From the NCBI GenBank assembly GCA_022414725.1, contig CM039462.1, positions 52,019,908 to 52,083,907 on the forward strand: a stretch of DNA of 64,000 nt, written 5' to 3'. Below, one piece after another: positions 21,351-32,012 of the stretch (positions are counted from its first letter, which is position 1; each line of letters starts with the position of its first letter). Made by a program: the position numbers and the translations under genes. The notes beneath the pieces are model-generated. The model was not told where the DNA came from. It made no database searches and saw only the letters and a program-made list of their open reading frames with translations. Source of the DNA: Microglena sp. YARC (taxonomy: Eukaryota; Chlorophyta; Chlorophyceae; Chlamydomonadales; Chlamydomonadaceae).

Positions 21351-22047
21351 TGGTTAGAATGACAGGGAACCCTGTGGAGTTTTAGTTGGTCGCCCTCCTA
21401 TGGGGGGCAGACCTATGCGATACTTAGCCAAAATCTTCAAATCTTCACACCTTCACATCTCCCAAGATCGCCGGTCAACTCACCCGGTTAATCTGTCTGG
21501 CCTGAAATCTAAGCGACTCGTGTTCGATTCCCATCGGGGGCGGACTACCTCAGAGATCACTTTTTCGAGTACGTATCTCAGGGTTGCAGACTGTGGATGC
21601 GGCGTTTTTATTTGTCGTTTCCCTACTGTCCTGTGGACTCAATCTAGGGACCTGGAGCATGTCTACGATTTCCCCTTGAAAAAGTCGCCTCTTTGTGCCT
21701 CTCGTACCTCATTGCATCAGAGCATTGTGCTTGACAAGGGAATCTACTCTTTCACACTAGATCCTGCAGGTTGCGCAGTAGCAACTGTAGCCTCGGGAGT
21801 TACTGCACCTGCCTCCATGGAACTTCGGAATTCAGTGAGCTAATAAGTTCATTAGCCTTGCAGGCCACCAAGTTGAATAATAATGCCATGCCATGCTATA
21901 TTGATTCTTGACCCCCCCAATATTAAATTGTACGGATAAGTAAGCAACTGCTTGTGCATCTATCACGAAGGAGGCTGCCACTGCTGCTTGACGAACATTA
22001 CGCCACCCCCGGGGCCGACCTCCAGGGGACCCGCCAGGGCACCCTAC
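21351..22047. other. No gene seen
   Basis: Mixed sequence. A 147-codon plus-strand frame (21400-21843) has no motif. A TTCGATTCC word at about 21519 resembles a Pol III B box but no tRNA fold surrounds it. Confidence 0.45.
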
Positions 22048-22225
22048 TATTTTCGGCTATCTACGAGCAGCAGCTCCCTGACTCATCCACTGGCCTCTGA
22101 GCCGACATTTAAACAGATGTAGATTACTGATTACGGCAGCATCCAGGTGCAGTAGACTGTGTTAGGTTTGGCTGGATAGGAAGGCAGGGGAGCTGCCTAT
22201 AAGCTGCGGCTCGTAGACGAAAATA
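22048..22225. mobile_element. MITE-like inverted-repeat element 2 (~178 bp)
   Basis: Left end ATTTTCGGCTATCTACGAGC then AGCAGCTCCCTG; right end GCAGGGGAGCTGCCTATAAG then CTGCGGCTCGTAGACGAAAAT. These are inverted with respect to each other apart from a ~10-bp deletion in the left arm, and they match the termini of the element at 9867-10062. The centres of the two elements are unrelated by eye. Confidence 0.65.
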
Positions 22226-22439
22226 CAAAAACTGAGTGATTCCTGGTATGCTCTTATACTTGCAGATATATACATTTGTATAGACAGGACACACACGGTG
22301 AGCAGTACAAGGGCAACCTAGGGTACCAATTCACCAGCAGACAACGGCCTTAAAGATAATGCCCCACGCATACATGCATCTAGGTCACAGGTTGCAAGCG
22401 AGATAAGGCTGTGCAACAAGTAGAATGAACAAAGCAGGT
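22226..22439. other. Spacer, no gene seen
   Basis: Short unique stretch between the MITE-like element and the LTR of copia element 2. It ends CAGGT, which would be the target duplication if the other LTR were present. Confidence 0.4.
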
Positions 22440-22778
22440 TATCAGCTAGAATACACTCCGTAGAGTGGACAGAGATGTTGCAGCGGAACAGACGCGCCAA
22501 TCTATACACGGAGACGAGAATAAATTACAAAGAACGGGGGAACCATAAAGGGACACCAGTGGAGGAAAGGGGCGGCAGCCTGGAACCTGATCCGGGTACA
22601 GGCTAGACAGCGCGTGTCAGAAGAACACGGTGACGCAGCTAACAGGAAGCTGCTACCGTGTCTATGGGCAGCTGACACAGTACAGACAGTAACACTATCT
22701 GTACCGATAGTTCTAAGGAAGTACATAAGTAGTCACCACGTCATAAAACGCGTGAGAGCACCGCAATTCATGCTGACA
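22440..22778 (-). repeat. 3' LTR of copia element 2
   Basis: On the sense (minus) strand it starts TGTCAGC and ends GCTGATA. It aligns with the 324-bp LTR of element 1 in several blocks (TAGAGTGGACAG, CAATCTATACACGGAGAC, GATAGTTCTAAGG.AGTACA, CATAAAACGCGTGAGAGCAC) but is diverged between them. No second copy is present in the window. Confidence 0.85.
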
Positions 22779-23100
22779 CTCCACCTATGACACAGGTGAC
22801 ATACAATACTACTTCTCCACCTATGGCACTGGGGACATAGAACTGTATGTAACAGATTAAAAAAAAAAAAAAAAAAAATCAAAGAACTCCGAAATATCGA
22901 GAGAACTTCAAATGAAACCCAAAGGGTTTAAGGAAGGAATGAAACAAGGCAAAAACCAATTTTTGCCAAGTTAGAAAAGGATGAAAAAACCGAATATCAA
23001 AGATGGGTAACAACGGTATAGAAAACCCGATCCGGGAATAGGAACCTAATACCAAACAATGATAACCAAAGAAACCGGTGTAACCAGAAAAAAAATGACC

Positions 23101-26100
23101 CTAAGGAGAAGCGGTCATTCCAAGCATTCGGACAAACCGCCAGAACACTGCAGGATCAAGGGGCTTGGTGAAGGGGTCAGCACAGTTGTCCTTAGTGTTA
23201 ACATAGGCAACATCCAGTTGGCCATCCTCCACCAGCTCCTTGATGTAGTGATGAATAACATCAATGTGCTTGCTGCGAGGGAGCAGCTGCCAGTCATTGG
23301 CCCAACTCAGAGACCCTAAGTTGTCACCCTGGATGGTAACCAAACCACAAGGCAGACCCAGATCCACCCTCAACTTCTTCAACCATTGCACCTCCCTGGC
23401 AGTCTGAGACAGGGCCTGATACTCAGCCTCACTAGAGCTAATGGCAACAGTAGGCTGCCTCTTGCTCATCCAGTTCACTAAGCACCCCCCAGCAAGCACA
23501 GCAAAGCCAGTCTGAGACCTCCTGTCAGACCCATCATCAGCAAAGGATGAGTCACTAAAGACAGTAAAAGAGAACTCAGGGCTGTGGGTGTAAGTGAGTC
23601 CCAGGTGAGAATGTGACCTCAAATACAAGAGCAAACGCTTGGCTGCCCCCCAGAGGGGAACAGTGGGGTGAGCAGAAAACCTGGACAGGTAGCTCACAGC
23701 AAAAGAAATATCAGGCCTGGTGCAAGTAGCCAGGTATAGCAAAGCACCCACAAGAGATAGGTACTGGCTATAAGAGGGCAGGGGGTCTCCAGGAGGGTCA
23801 GTGACGGTGCACTTGGCCATGGGGGCAGAAAACTTGGGCTTGGCAGCAGCAGTAAGTCCAAACTGCTCCACCAGATCAACAATGTAGGAGTGCTGGGAGA
23901 GGTTGATCTGAACACACCTGCCTTCAGAGTCAAGTGTAACAGCCATGTCCAATGAGAGGAACTGAACCGGTACACCCATCTCTTCGACCTCCCAGCCAGC
24001 TTTTTCCATAGCCTTGATCAGCAAAGCATATAAAGCCAGCTCACTAAAAGCACAGATAAAATCATCAACATAGGTCAGGACATAGCTCCACCCACCAAAA
24101 GAATCCTTCCTAAAATACAGAGCAGGTTCTGCTTTGCACATAGTAAACCCATGTGCAACCAAAACCCGCTTGACATCCATACTCCAAGCCCTGGGCGCCT
24201 GTTTCAAACCATAAAGGGACTTGATCAGTTTGCACACAAGGGGAACACCGTTAGGAACAAGTACCTTAAAGCCCTCAGGCTGGTGGCAGTACAGGTCCAG
24301 ACCAGGTTCCAGCTTAGCATTCAGAAATGCAGTCTTGATGTCCAGCTGCCGAACAAACATTTTTCGATGAGTGATGGCAGCAAGGAGCACCCTCAGACCT
24401 GCTTTAGAGGAGACGGGGGCATATACGTCATGAAAGTCCATCCCAGGACGCTGCAGAAAACCACGGACCACAAAACGTGCCTTAAAGCGCACAGAACCAT
24501 CAACCCCAACTTTCTTCACAAATAACCACCTGCCAGACAGGATCCTCTGCTTAGGAGGCTGTGGAGTGAGTGCCCAAGTACCATGGGCATGTAGGGACAC
24601 CATCTCATCCTTCATAGCAAGCAGCCACTGATCCCTGTCAGGGTTGGAAGGAAGCATGGCAGCTTTATAGGTTAGTTCAGTGGAGGTGGAAATGTATGCC
24701 CCCACGTACAAGCAGTTTACTTGTACATGAGCAGCAGGGGTATCAGCAATATCAGCAGTAACCGGTAGTATAGCCCCCAGTGCAGAACTACTGCCCGGTT
24801 GAACAAGGCCGGCATTCTTTGCCTCTATATCAACGAATCCTGGGTCGACCGGAACACCCCAGCCATACGCAGTATCGGAACCAGACCAGTGTTCAAGGTC
24901 ATCACTCACACTTTCGGTGACGGCTACATCATCACATGGGCTTGACCCGGATAATCCACCAGGGTCGGCAGGAGGCGAAGGGAGAACCAACGCCTGCGAG
25001 CCATCCGAGGTGGCCGGAGGTTGGCGACTATTAGACAATGGACCTGTGACAGGCTCCACTATGACCTGAGGCTGTCTTAATCCTAGAGCTTCGCCGACGG
25101 AACGTGGCGCAGAGGAGGGCCTGGCGACCCCCTGAGATTCGGGTAAATCACTGTCTGAAGGAACTTCGGAATCCCGCCCGTCCAGTACCTTCACACGCAA
25201 TGCAGCACCATCAGCCCCTGACCTGGGACGCAAAGTCATCCCATGACCAGGGCAGCGGTCGACAATTGGGGTTGGTAAAGGATCTAAGGCATTAACCGCA
25301 GACTCAGGCATGTGTCCGTTGATAGCGGCAGGGATGCGAGAAACATACGGAGACCCGTCATAAGGGGACAGCCCAGGTATGCAGTTATAGCTAAACTGTT
25401 CATATAAGAGTACATCACGACTCTCTACTACCTGGCGCAACTTAGGAACCCAAACAAAATAACCCTTACTCACCAGGGAATACCCAACCAGTCTACCAGA
25501 TAACGCCCTTTCGTCTAGCTTGTTGCGTTTCTTCCCATTGACTAACGTGACGTAGCAAGGGCAACCAAACACACGCAACAACGACACATCAGGCACAACC
25601 CCAAAGAACAGCTCGTATGGAGTTCTGTCTCCCTGATTGGGCAGCCGATTACGTAGGTAACAAGCAGCTAGGAAGGCATAGGGCCAGAAAGACTTAGCTA
25701 GTTTAGACTCCAGGTGGATGCTCCTAGCTACAGACTGTAAGACCCCATTGTACCTCTCCACAGTTGCATTCTGCTGTGCAGTGTATGCCAACGATAACTC
25801 ATGCACTGCACCAACCGATATCAGCCAATCCTCGAACCACTTAACTATAAACTCCTTAGCCCTGTCAGATCTCAGACACTTAAAGGAAAACCCATGCAGC
25901 TGATTCATCCATCTGAGGATGATAGTTTGAACTGCTAAGGGAGCTTCATCCCTGGACCTCAAGCACAATACCTCAGCATAGCCAGAGTATTGGTCTGTGA
26001 GGCACAGAATACAAAACTCCCCACGCAGACCCCTAATATGAACTGGTCCCATGATGTCCAAGTGAAGGCGTTGGAGAGGTGCACGGATCTTAGTGGTGCT

Positions 26101-26808
26101 TTCTTTAGGAAAAGGGAGACGTTTGCCCTTAGCCTTTTGACAAGCATCACTAGGGATCTTAGCCACTTTCTGCACCTGTTTGAGTGAGAGGGGTAAGTTC
26201 TTAACCATACCCTTCTTGACAAGTCTGCGCATGGCATCATAGCCGGGGTGACCCAGCCGCCTATGCCACAGCCATTCAGGAGTGGTAGGGATAACAACTC
26301 CACCGTCCTCATCAACATCAAGTGCAAAAACTGGGTAATGGTCAGCACTAATCAAACGGCCACTGGTGGTGCTACAAGGCCTACAGGTAAACTTGTAAAC
26401 ACCATCACTGGAGGCAGGGAAAGACCAGAGAACAGAAGAGCCCTGAGTGGCAGTGCAACTAAGACTATCAAAAGAAACCTTGCAGTGGTGAGAATGAGCC
26501 ACAGCATTTACTGACAGGAGGTTCACCGGGCAGTGAGGTATGTAGAGAACATCGATTAGAGTGATCGATGTTGGTAACCAATCACTACATAACACAATGG
26601 ATCCCATACCTGCTGACCGTTGAACCACTCCATCACCAAATCGAACTGCTGGCCCATGTTCAGAAGCATTATACACAGTGAACAAAGACATATCACCTGT
26701 GATAGACATTCCAGCTCCAGAGTCCACATGCCAGACACCCTCAGACAGGCTCGGGCTACACACATTAGAGAACTTCGTGGTGCAGGAGAATAGGACAGAG
26801 CGTACCTC
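23101..26808 (-). CDS. pol: Copia element 2 Pol (protease, integrase, RT, RNase H)
   Basis: About 1,235 codons, uninterrupted. Domains in order: aspartic protease with HVDSGAGMSITGD; the GAG-pre-integrase segment WLWHRRLGHPG; integrase core with Asp in LHLDIMGP, Asp in LRSDRAKEF and Glu in NATVERYNG, completing the D,D,E triad; reverse transcriptase with QLDIKTAFLNA and YVDDFICAF; RNase H with SSSEAEYQAL, GDNLGSLSWAND and KHIDVIHHYI. The order INT-RT-RH defines Ty1/copia. The frame is the same as that of the upstream gag frame and is separated from it only by a TAG at 26809-26811. There is no upstream ATG near the junction, so synthesis would need stop-codon readthrough from gag. All catalytic motifs appear intact. 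Confidence 0.92.
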   Translation of the reverse strand, partial: EVRSVLFSCTTKFSNVCSPSLSEGVWHVDSGAGMSITGDMSLFTVYNASEHGPAVRFGDGVVQRSAGMGSIVLCSDWLPTSITLIDVLYIPHCPVNLLSVNAVAHSHHCKVSFDSLSCTATQGSSVLWSFPASSDGVYKFTCRPCSTTSGRLISADHYPVFALDVDEDGGVVIPTTPEWLWHRRLGHPGYDAMRRLVKKGMVKNLPLSLKQVQKVAKIPSDACQKAKGKRLPFPKESTTKIRAPLQRLHLDIMGPVHIRGLRGEFCILCLTDQYSGYAEVLCLRSRDEAPLAVQTIILRWMNQLHGFSFKCLRSDRAKEFIVKWFEDWLISVGAVHELSLAYTAQQNATVERYNGVLQSVARSIHLESKLAKSFWPYAFLAACYLRNRLPNQGDRTPYELFFGVVPDVSLLRVFGCPCYVTLVNGKKRNKLDERALSGRLVGYSLVSKGYFVWVPKLRQVVESRDVLLYEQFSYNCIPGLSPYDGSPYVSRIPAAINGHMPESAVNALDPLPTPIVDRCPGHGMTLRPRSGADGAALRVKVLDGRDSEVPSDSDLPESQGVARPSSAPRSVGEALGLRQPQVIVEPVTGPLSNSRQPPATSDGSQALVLPSPPADPGGLSGSSPCDDVAVTESVSDDLEHWSGSDTAYGWGVPVDPGFVDIEAKNAGLVQPGSSSALGAILPVTADIADTPAAHVQVNCLYVGAYISTSTELTYKAAMLPSNPDRDQWLLAMKDEMVSLHAHGTWALTPQPPKQRILSGRWLFVKKVGVDGSVRFKARFVVRGFLQRPGMDFHDVYAPVSSKAGLRVLLAAITHRKMFVRQLDIKTAFLNAKLEPGLDLYCHQPEGFKVLVPNGVPLVCKLIKSLYGLKQAPRAWSMDVKRVLVAHGFTMCKAEPALYFRKDSFGGWSYVLTYVDDFICAFSELALYALLIKAMEKAGWEVEEMGVPVQFLSLDMAVTLDSEGRCVQINLSQHSYIVDLVEQFGLTAAAKPKFSAPMAKCTVTDPPGDPLPSYSQYLSLVGALLYLATCTRPDISFAVSYLSRFSAHPTVPLWGAAKRLLLYLRSHSHLGLTYTHSPEFSFTVFSDSSFADDGSDRRSQTGFAVLAGGCLVNWMSKRQPTVAISSSEAEYQALSQTAREVQWLKKLRVDLGLPCGLVTIQGDNLGSLSWANDWQLLPRSKHIDVIHHYIKELVEDGQLDVAYVNTKDNCADPFTKPLDPAVFWRFVRMLGMTASP

Positions 26809-28053
26809 CTATTTCCTGGGCATGGCAAACTCATCAATCTGAGCCTGCAAGGAGGACAACTGCTTACGAGTCAGCGTACCTGGAAGGGCCAAGGCAATGG
26901 GCACGGGTCCACTGCCCTGTACACCAGCCTTGGTCTTTCGCAGGTGCGGGTGCTTCGTCCAGCAGCGGTCCTCCGAGTGGGTCGTCTTGTGAGGGCAAGG
27001 TCCCCAAGCGCAATCCAGGTACCTCTTGGTAGACCCGGAACCCTGAGCACCAGGTCTCCGCCCACGCTGGAAAGCAGCATTGGCAGGGACTTGGGGAGTG
27101 TCCCGGGACCAACCAGGATGCCTGGAGTCCGACTTGGGGAGCGACACATTCAAGAAATCTAACGACCTATACTCTGCAAGACAGGTCCAGTAATCGACAG
27201 GCTTCGATAGGTACAGCAGCGTACCAAATTTGATTCGCAGGGAGTCGAAGCGAGGAAGACGAATACCCTGAACGATAGTGTTCATGGCATGACGCTGAGT
27301 CTGTGGATACCCAGCACTGCGGAGGTCAGTGCACAGACCGCGGACCATGCGAAAGAAATCATCCACACATTCAGAAGGGCTCATGGATGCACCTTGAAGC
27401 TCGATGAGCATGAAAGGGACACGAGCGGCAAGGGCATCTGACTGCTTCCTCCGGATATCGATCAAGATATCCCGAGGAGTGGCGAAATCCTGATACACCT
27501 TAACCATCGCATCCGTCATGTTAGCAAGCATCATGGTTAGACACATAAACTCCTGACGGTCAAGGGGCAGGGCACTAAAACCCAACAGTGCAGGATCTAC
27601 ACGAGACTCACCATGAGAGGCCGAAGTTCCAGCAGTAGGAGCAGGGGTCAGGGGTGCCAAAGACTTACGAACCTCCAGGAAATACTCAGCCGCAAGACCA
27701 GCGTCATACGCGCGCTGGTCATCTATGTTTCTGACATCAGGCAGGGACCGCGCAAAACTCACTACCAGCTCGAAATCAGGCCTAACAGGACAGAGAGGGC
27801 GAGGAACCTTCAACCACCGGTAACCCTTCAAATCAGCATTCCTACGCCCTACACCACCAAACGTAACCCCATGAGCAGGAGGATATCGAATCCCTTCCGG
27901 AACAGGCCCTAGAAATGACCGGCACTTGAGACCTAGCTCAGTGAATGCCATCACACGCCGAACACGACCCTTGAGATCAACATTGGCCTGAGTGGCCTTA
28001 TAATCCAGCCTACCGTACAAGATGCCATCCAAAGATCCAAGCTCGGATTGAGC
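26809..28053 (-). CDS. gag: Copia element 2 Gag core with zinc knuckle
   Basis: About 414 codons from just after a TGA (28054-28056) to the TAG at 26809. Begins AQSELGSLDGILYGRLDYKA. Near the C-terminus is a Cys/His cluster, CAWGPCPHKTTHSEDRC, fitting a variant CX4CX5HX4C zinc knuckle for nucleic-acid binding, followed by a basic tail. It would assemble the particle and package RNA. No good initiator ATG lies at its start, so it is probably the middle part of a longer Gag that begins in the preceding frame, interrupted by the TGA. Confidence 0.8.
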   Translation of the reverse strand, partial: AQSELGSLDGILYGRLDYKATQANVDLKGRVRRVMAFTELGLKCRSFLGPVPEGIRYPPAHGVTFGGVGRRNADLKGYRWLKVPRPLCPVRPDFELVVSFARSLPDVRNIDDQRAYDAGLAAEYFLEVRKSLAPLTPAPTAGTSASHGESRVDPALLGFSALPLDRQEFMCLTMMLANMTDAMVKVYQDFATPRDILIDIRRKQSDALAARVPFMLIELQGASMSPSECVDDFFRMVRGLCTDLRSAGYPQTQRHAMNTIVQGIRLPRFDSLRIKFGTLLYLSKPVDYWTCLAEYRSLDFLNVSLPKSDSRHPGWSRDTPQVPANAAFQRGRRPGAQGSGSTKRYLDCAWGPCPHKTTHSEDRCWTKHPHLRKTKAGVQGSGPVPIALALPGTLTRKQLSSLQAQIDEFAMPRK

Positions 28054-28966
28054 TCAGCGGACAAGACGGACGTCCCGCAGCTGTAGACTAGGAGGAGGTC
28101 CACCAGAGAGGAGATGCTCCCAAGAATCGCGAGACCGCGAAGTCAAGGTTGGAGGGGGTGGGATCGAAGGAGGAGGCAGATCCACAGGCGGTGGCGGAGG
28201 GGGCTCCGGCGAAGTGCCAGCAACAGATGTGCGGACAGCCGTGGCAGCAGCTTCTCGAGCACGAGTGTTGTAGCCAGGAAGGCCTCGCTCCATAGGGTTG
28301 GTGGTGGTGAAGGACGCAGAGCTTTGCAGCAAAGACGGCCTGGCCACCTCCGGGTTGACCGGTGGAAGAGGCGCAAGCAGAGGTGCATGCTGAGGCGCTG
28401 GCGTAGGTGCAGGCAGAGGCGCTGACTGAGGAGCAGGCTCATACACAGGCGAAACTGTAGAAGTCTCAAAGACTCGAGTAGCAGCAGTCGGAGTCACTCC
28501 ACCGTAGTCGCCACTCGTAGCACTCTTCAAATCATCAGAGTCAGAACGGTTGAAGTCCTCCTCATCTTTAGTCAGGTAATCATCAGATTGGTGGCCACCC
28601 CAGAACTGGGCAGTTGGCGGCACAGGACCCGAAGAATACTGAATGGACTGTGTCTGGACACAGCAAAGATTCATTAGAACGTCCTCAACCTTAGGAGAGA
28701 GGCGTTGAACAGAAGGAGAAGGAATCGGAAAGATGGAGGAATAAATGGGGGGGGTAGCTTCCACGATGGCGGAAGGAGACTCCTCTCCGGCAGCAGAGGC
28801 CGCTGGCGCGCAATCATCAAGCCAATCAGTAGGAACCCTAAACTCCGGAGGAAGGATAAGGTCGCAGCCATTGCTAACGATGGTGCTGCGAATGCCGCGC
28901 GACCAAGAAACACCATTTTGTTCAGTGAGTTTCTCAAAGCCGGCAGCAGGCCCTCGCGTTCTAAGG
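28054..28966 (-). CDS. Copia element 2 N-terminal Pro-rich gag extension
   Basis: In the same frame as gag and pol, ending at the TGA 28054-28056. It contains a block conserved with element 1 (GVSW.RGIRS, IVSNGCD.ILP, DWLDDCAPAASAAGEE) followed by a Pro/Ala-rich low-complexity region and PPPPPVDLPPPSIPPPP near the end. The open frame runs on to 29064 beyond the element's homology boundary at ~28966, so those last ~32 codons are flanking sequence. I know no function for this block; conservation between two elements shows it was once translated. Confidence 0.7.
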
Positions 28967-29174
28967 AAGTGACATGACAGTTTCAATATCCCAACATTCG
29001 AACTTCTGATGTAACTTTCTCGCTGCTCATTTTCCTTCTTAGCATTCGCGTAGCGCATTCGCATTCTCCTGCGTCTGCTAACCGAATGATACCACCTGCT
29101 CTCTGTTCCATACAGTTTCGGTCAACTCTTCCCGAAACTGCAACCAAACAGGAGCTCATGCTTTCGCAGAGGCA
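28967..29174. other. Junction region upstream of copia element 2
   Basis: Unique sequence to the right of the broken 5' end of element 2. No LTR, tRNA-primer site or gene seen. Confidence 0.45.
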
Positions 29175-31071
29175 ATGCTGCTATCGAAGTCGCCGTCTAC
29201 AACATCTGACGCGACTCGCAGCAACTTCTGTGGTCGCAGGGTGATAGACGGTTACTTTGACAGTCAGCTGCGCCTCTGGGCAGTCGGAAGCGTGGATTTC
29301 CGGACAGAATGCGTCTCTCCCTGGACTTCCCAACAGGGGGGGATGCGAAGCGCACATTCCTGGCGCATTCTTGAAGGTCGCTGCCTGGAGCGAAGGCTCC
29401 ATGCAATCGAGAAACCTACTAACAACCACTTCCCTCCTCCATGCAGGTGCCCCAAACAGCTACCTGCTTTTTTGAACAAGAAAGACGTGTACCGCCCAGG
29501 ATTTCGAGAAGCCGGCAATAATAATAAGAAGGAATGCGTGAAGATTTTCAGTCGCGAAGTGTTGCGCGAAATCTCCCATGACCCCCAAACTTTGACTCTC
29601 GTCCCTGATTCTGCTTGTTTCCCTTCCTTGGCCTATGCGCCTGCTTGTGATCCTACTCGAACCTTCGATCCGCTAGTGCTGAATCACGACGACAGTGCTG
29701 ATTACCACCCTGATTACAAAGCTATTGGAACCATGAACGACTACGGGAAAGCCGTTATGCATGGGATGAGTGGCCTGCACAAAGCCGTACGTGAGTGCTA
29801 CCCATCCCGAAAACTCGATCATGCGCGATACATAGGCACAGGCGAGAGATATGATAGATCTAGGGCGCATTATAATTATCACACCTCTCCTTGCCGAAAT
29901 GCACCCCTGACCTCCTCCTGCTGTCCTCAATGCTGGGCTCCCCCTACCCAATCCCGCTCGAAAGAGCTCTGCCGAGAGGCATCCCCGACACCTTCCCACT
30001 GCAAGCAGTGCTGGTATCACCCTACCCAATCATACTGGAAACAGTGTAGATTACCCAAACCTTGCTCGAAAGAGCTCTGCCGAGAGGCATCCCCGACACC
30101 TTCCCACTGTAAGCAGTGCTGGTATCACCCTACCCAATCCCACTGGAAACAGTGTAGATTACCCAAACCTTGCTCGAAAGAGCTCTGCCGAGTGGCACCC
30201 CCGACACCTTCCCACTGTAAGCAGTGCTGGTATCACCCTAGTGCTGGTATCACCCTACTGGGAACAGTGTAGATTACCCAAACCTTGCTCGAAAGAGCTC
30301 TGCCGAGAGGCACCCCCGACACCTTCCCACTGTAAGCAGTGCTGGTATCACCCTACCCAATCCCACTGGAAACAGTGTAGATTACCCAAACCTTGCTCGA
30401 AAGAGCTCTGCCGAGAGGCATCCCTGACACCTTCCCACTGTAAGCAGTGCTGGTATCACCCTACCCAATCACATTGGAAACAATGCCGATGCCGATTAAC
30501 ACCCCCTCGAACCCTTGGATCCAATATATTAAGCTTACTCCAATCCAACTTGCAACAATGCTGGGTTACAGGTCCTTGGCTTCTTCAGCACCTATCCAAG
30601 ACGCAACAACAAAGCACCTCCAGACACACCCTGGTCACTGGCCCACCAACGCGCTGGCTATCATGGCTGGACGACCATTTGATATTATGTAGTGCTATGT
30701 CTGCTGCCCTTCTCTTGATTTCTGTATCCTGGGTGGACCAAAAAGTTATAAGAATTCTATATTTACCTCTAGGGAGAACTAATACTGCCCCAACCTGGCC
30801 TACTCTCCCTTGCGATATCCTTACCCGCGCTTATGCTACCTTTATTGAAATCTTGGCAGACCAAATAGTTCTTAGAAGCATCTCAGCCCATTTTGGTGTA
30901 TATATGAGACCCAGCGTGGGACCTCAAATTGTAACTGAGGGCACTACCCCCCAGTACCACACCACTATTATAGCCGGTAACTTGACCTTGCTCCGGGATA
31001 CGCGGATCTGGTGGCTCCTTTGGATCATTCCTACATGGCTACACGGGATGGCTTTCTGGATTTGTTCTTAG
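29175..31071 (+). pseudogene. Unrecognised ORF with Cys-rich 36-residue tandem repeats, frameshifted
   Basis: The plus-strand frame from 29175 (365 codons) and a second from 30241 (276 codons) are one reading broken in the repeat array. The array has units starting at GCTCGAAAG at 29956, 30064, 30172, 30287 and 30395: 108 bp apart except for one 115-bp interval. That interval contains a local re-duplication of GTGCTGGTATCACCCTA and causes the frameshift. Each unit encodes a CSKELCREASPTPSHCKQCW-like segment followed by YHP..HWKQCRLPKP, with five Cys and two His at fixed spacing, suggestive of a metal-binding module. Upstream and downstream parts show no motif I know. It lies just 5' of the LINE and in the same direction, so it could be that element's first ORF or promoter-type monomers. 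Confidence 0.5.
29955..30490 (+). repeat. 108-bp tandem repeat (about 5 copies)
   Basis: Period 108 (a multiple of three, keeping frame) at 29956, 30064, 30172 and 30287-30395; the 30172-30287 step is 115. Copies are nearly identical, so the amplification is recent relative to the decayed LINE downstream. Confidence 0.9.
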
Positions 31072-31230
31072 CACACAAAAATTAAAGAACGTTTCCTCGC
31101 CCCCACTTGTATTAAGGACAGACTTATTCAAAATTACGCATTCAATGCCTTACTCCAGCCCCCCCTAGGACCCGACATGTAGGGGAGGAAAGCGCCCCCC
31201 CCCCTCAGCAAGGCCGGTCCACAATCCCGG

Positions 31231-32000
31231 CCCTAAGCACTATCCTACCATACATTGAGAAACAAATTTCAAGCCACTGCCAAGTGCACGCCATCAATGC
31301 CTACCTAGGTGGACCACATGTCAATGCAGGGGAAATTTTCAAATTTGGGGAGAGACACCACCAAATACTCAAAGCAACCCATAGCGACCTGGGTGTTAGG
31401 CCGCTCCACTTCACCTCAACGAGAAATTTTTCTAATTTGCTGATGCAGGCCTACATGCACACTGAATGCCCCCAGATGGGCATACTCCACCAAACTGCAC
31501 AACCCGATAATAACCCTGAACACACCAATCCCCACAACCTTTCCTCTGATGAATACTACAACTTTGGGATCCTACCTGGTAGCAGCAAAAAACAAATCCT
31601 CGAACGTCTACAAGGACACAATAAATGTATCTTGCACTTTACCACCCCCCTCCCAGCCGCATATGGACATGCCGGCTGTCTCAAACAATATCATAACACC
31701 TGGTACTGGATAGACTCAGAAAACCTCTCGCCAATCCCCTTGGACTCCACATCGGGCGCCTGGCAGGCCATATATGGGCAAATCCTCATCCTTAAAGATG
31801 GGAGCGCAGACATGAGGTTTTTGGACCCCCAACTCCAGCTTGGAAATGTTTCGGCTGTTACCAAAGATACAACCCCTCCAAACCCAATGCCTACGCTAAC
31901 CAACATGGAATATACCATGATGGAGGACGCCAGCTCACCCCAACGCACCTCCCCCCAAAACACACACGAATGGACTGCGACATGGGAGATGTTGCCTTAG
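31231..32000 (+). pseudogene. Josephin-like cysteine protease domain, copy 1 (LINE ORF1)
   Basis: Reading in the frame of 31284, an N-terminal LPYIEKQ helix-like segment precedes HCQVHAINAYLGG. This has the spacing C-x2-H-x2-N-x2-L of the Josephin deubiquitinase active-site helix. About 150 residues later GHAGCLKQYHNTWYWIDSEN gives a His followed 15 residues on by Asp within W-Y-W-I-D-S; in ataxin-3 the catalytic His and Asn are also 15 apart in a similar H..W-F-x-x-N-S context. The fold assignment is an inference from these patterns. The frame is open until a +1 shift near 31970, beyond which the second copy starts in another frame. Confidence 0.6.
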
Positions 32001-32012
32001 ACCCAACCCCGG

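Larger units (their letters stand above)
22440..28966 (-). mobile_element. Copia-type LTR retrotransposon 2, 5' LTR missing
   Basis: Has a 339-bp 3' LTR (22440-22778), a 3' untranslated stretch with a poly-A run near 22860, and gag-pol on the minus strand from ~28966 to 23101. It is a relative of element 1: colinear in pol and in the N-terminal gag region, with recognisably related LTRs. Homology to element 1 stops at GGCCCTCGCG (about 28957-28966) and nothing like an LTR follows up to 29.2 kb. The 5' end has therefore been lost or replaced. Confidence 0.88.

Noticed and set aside
21500..21550. tRNA gene or tRNA-derived SINE head
   Set aside because: A TTCGATTCC B-box-like word is present, but the flanking five bases do not form a T-arm and no acceptor stem or A box fits.
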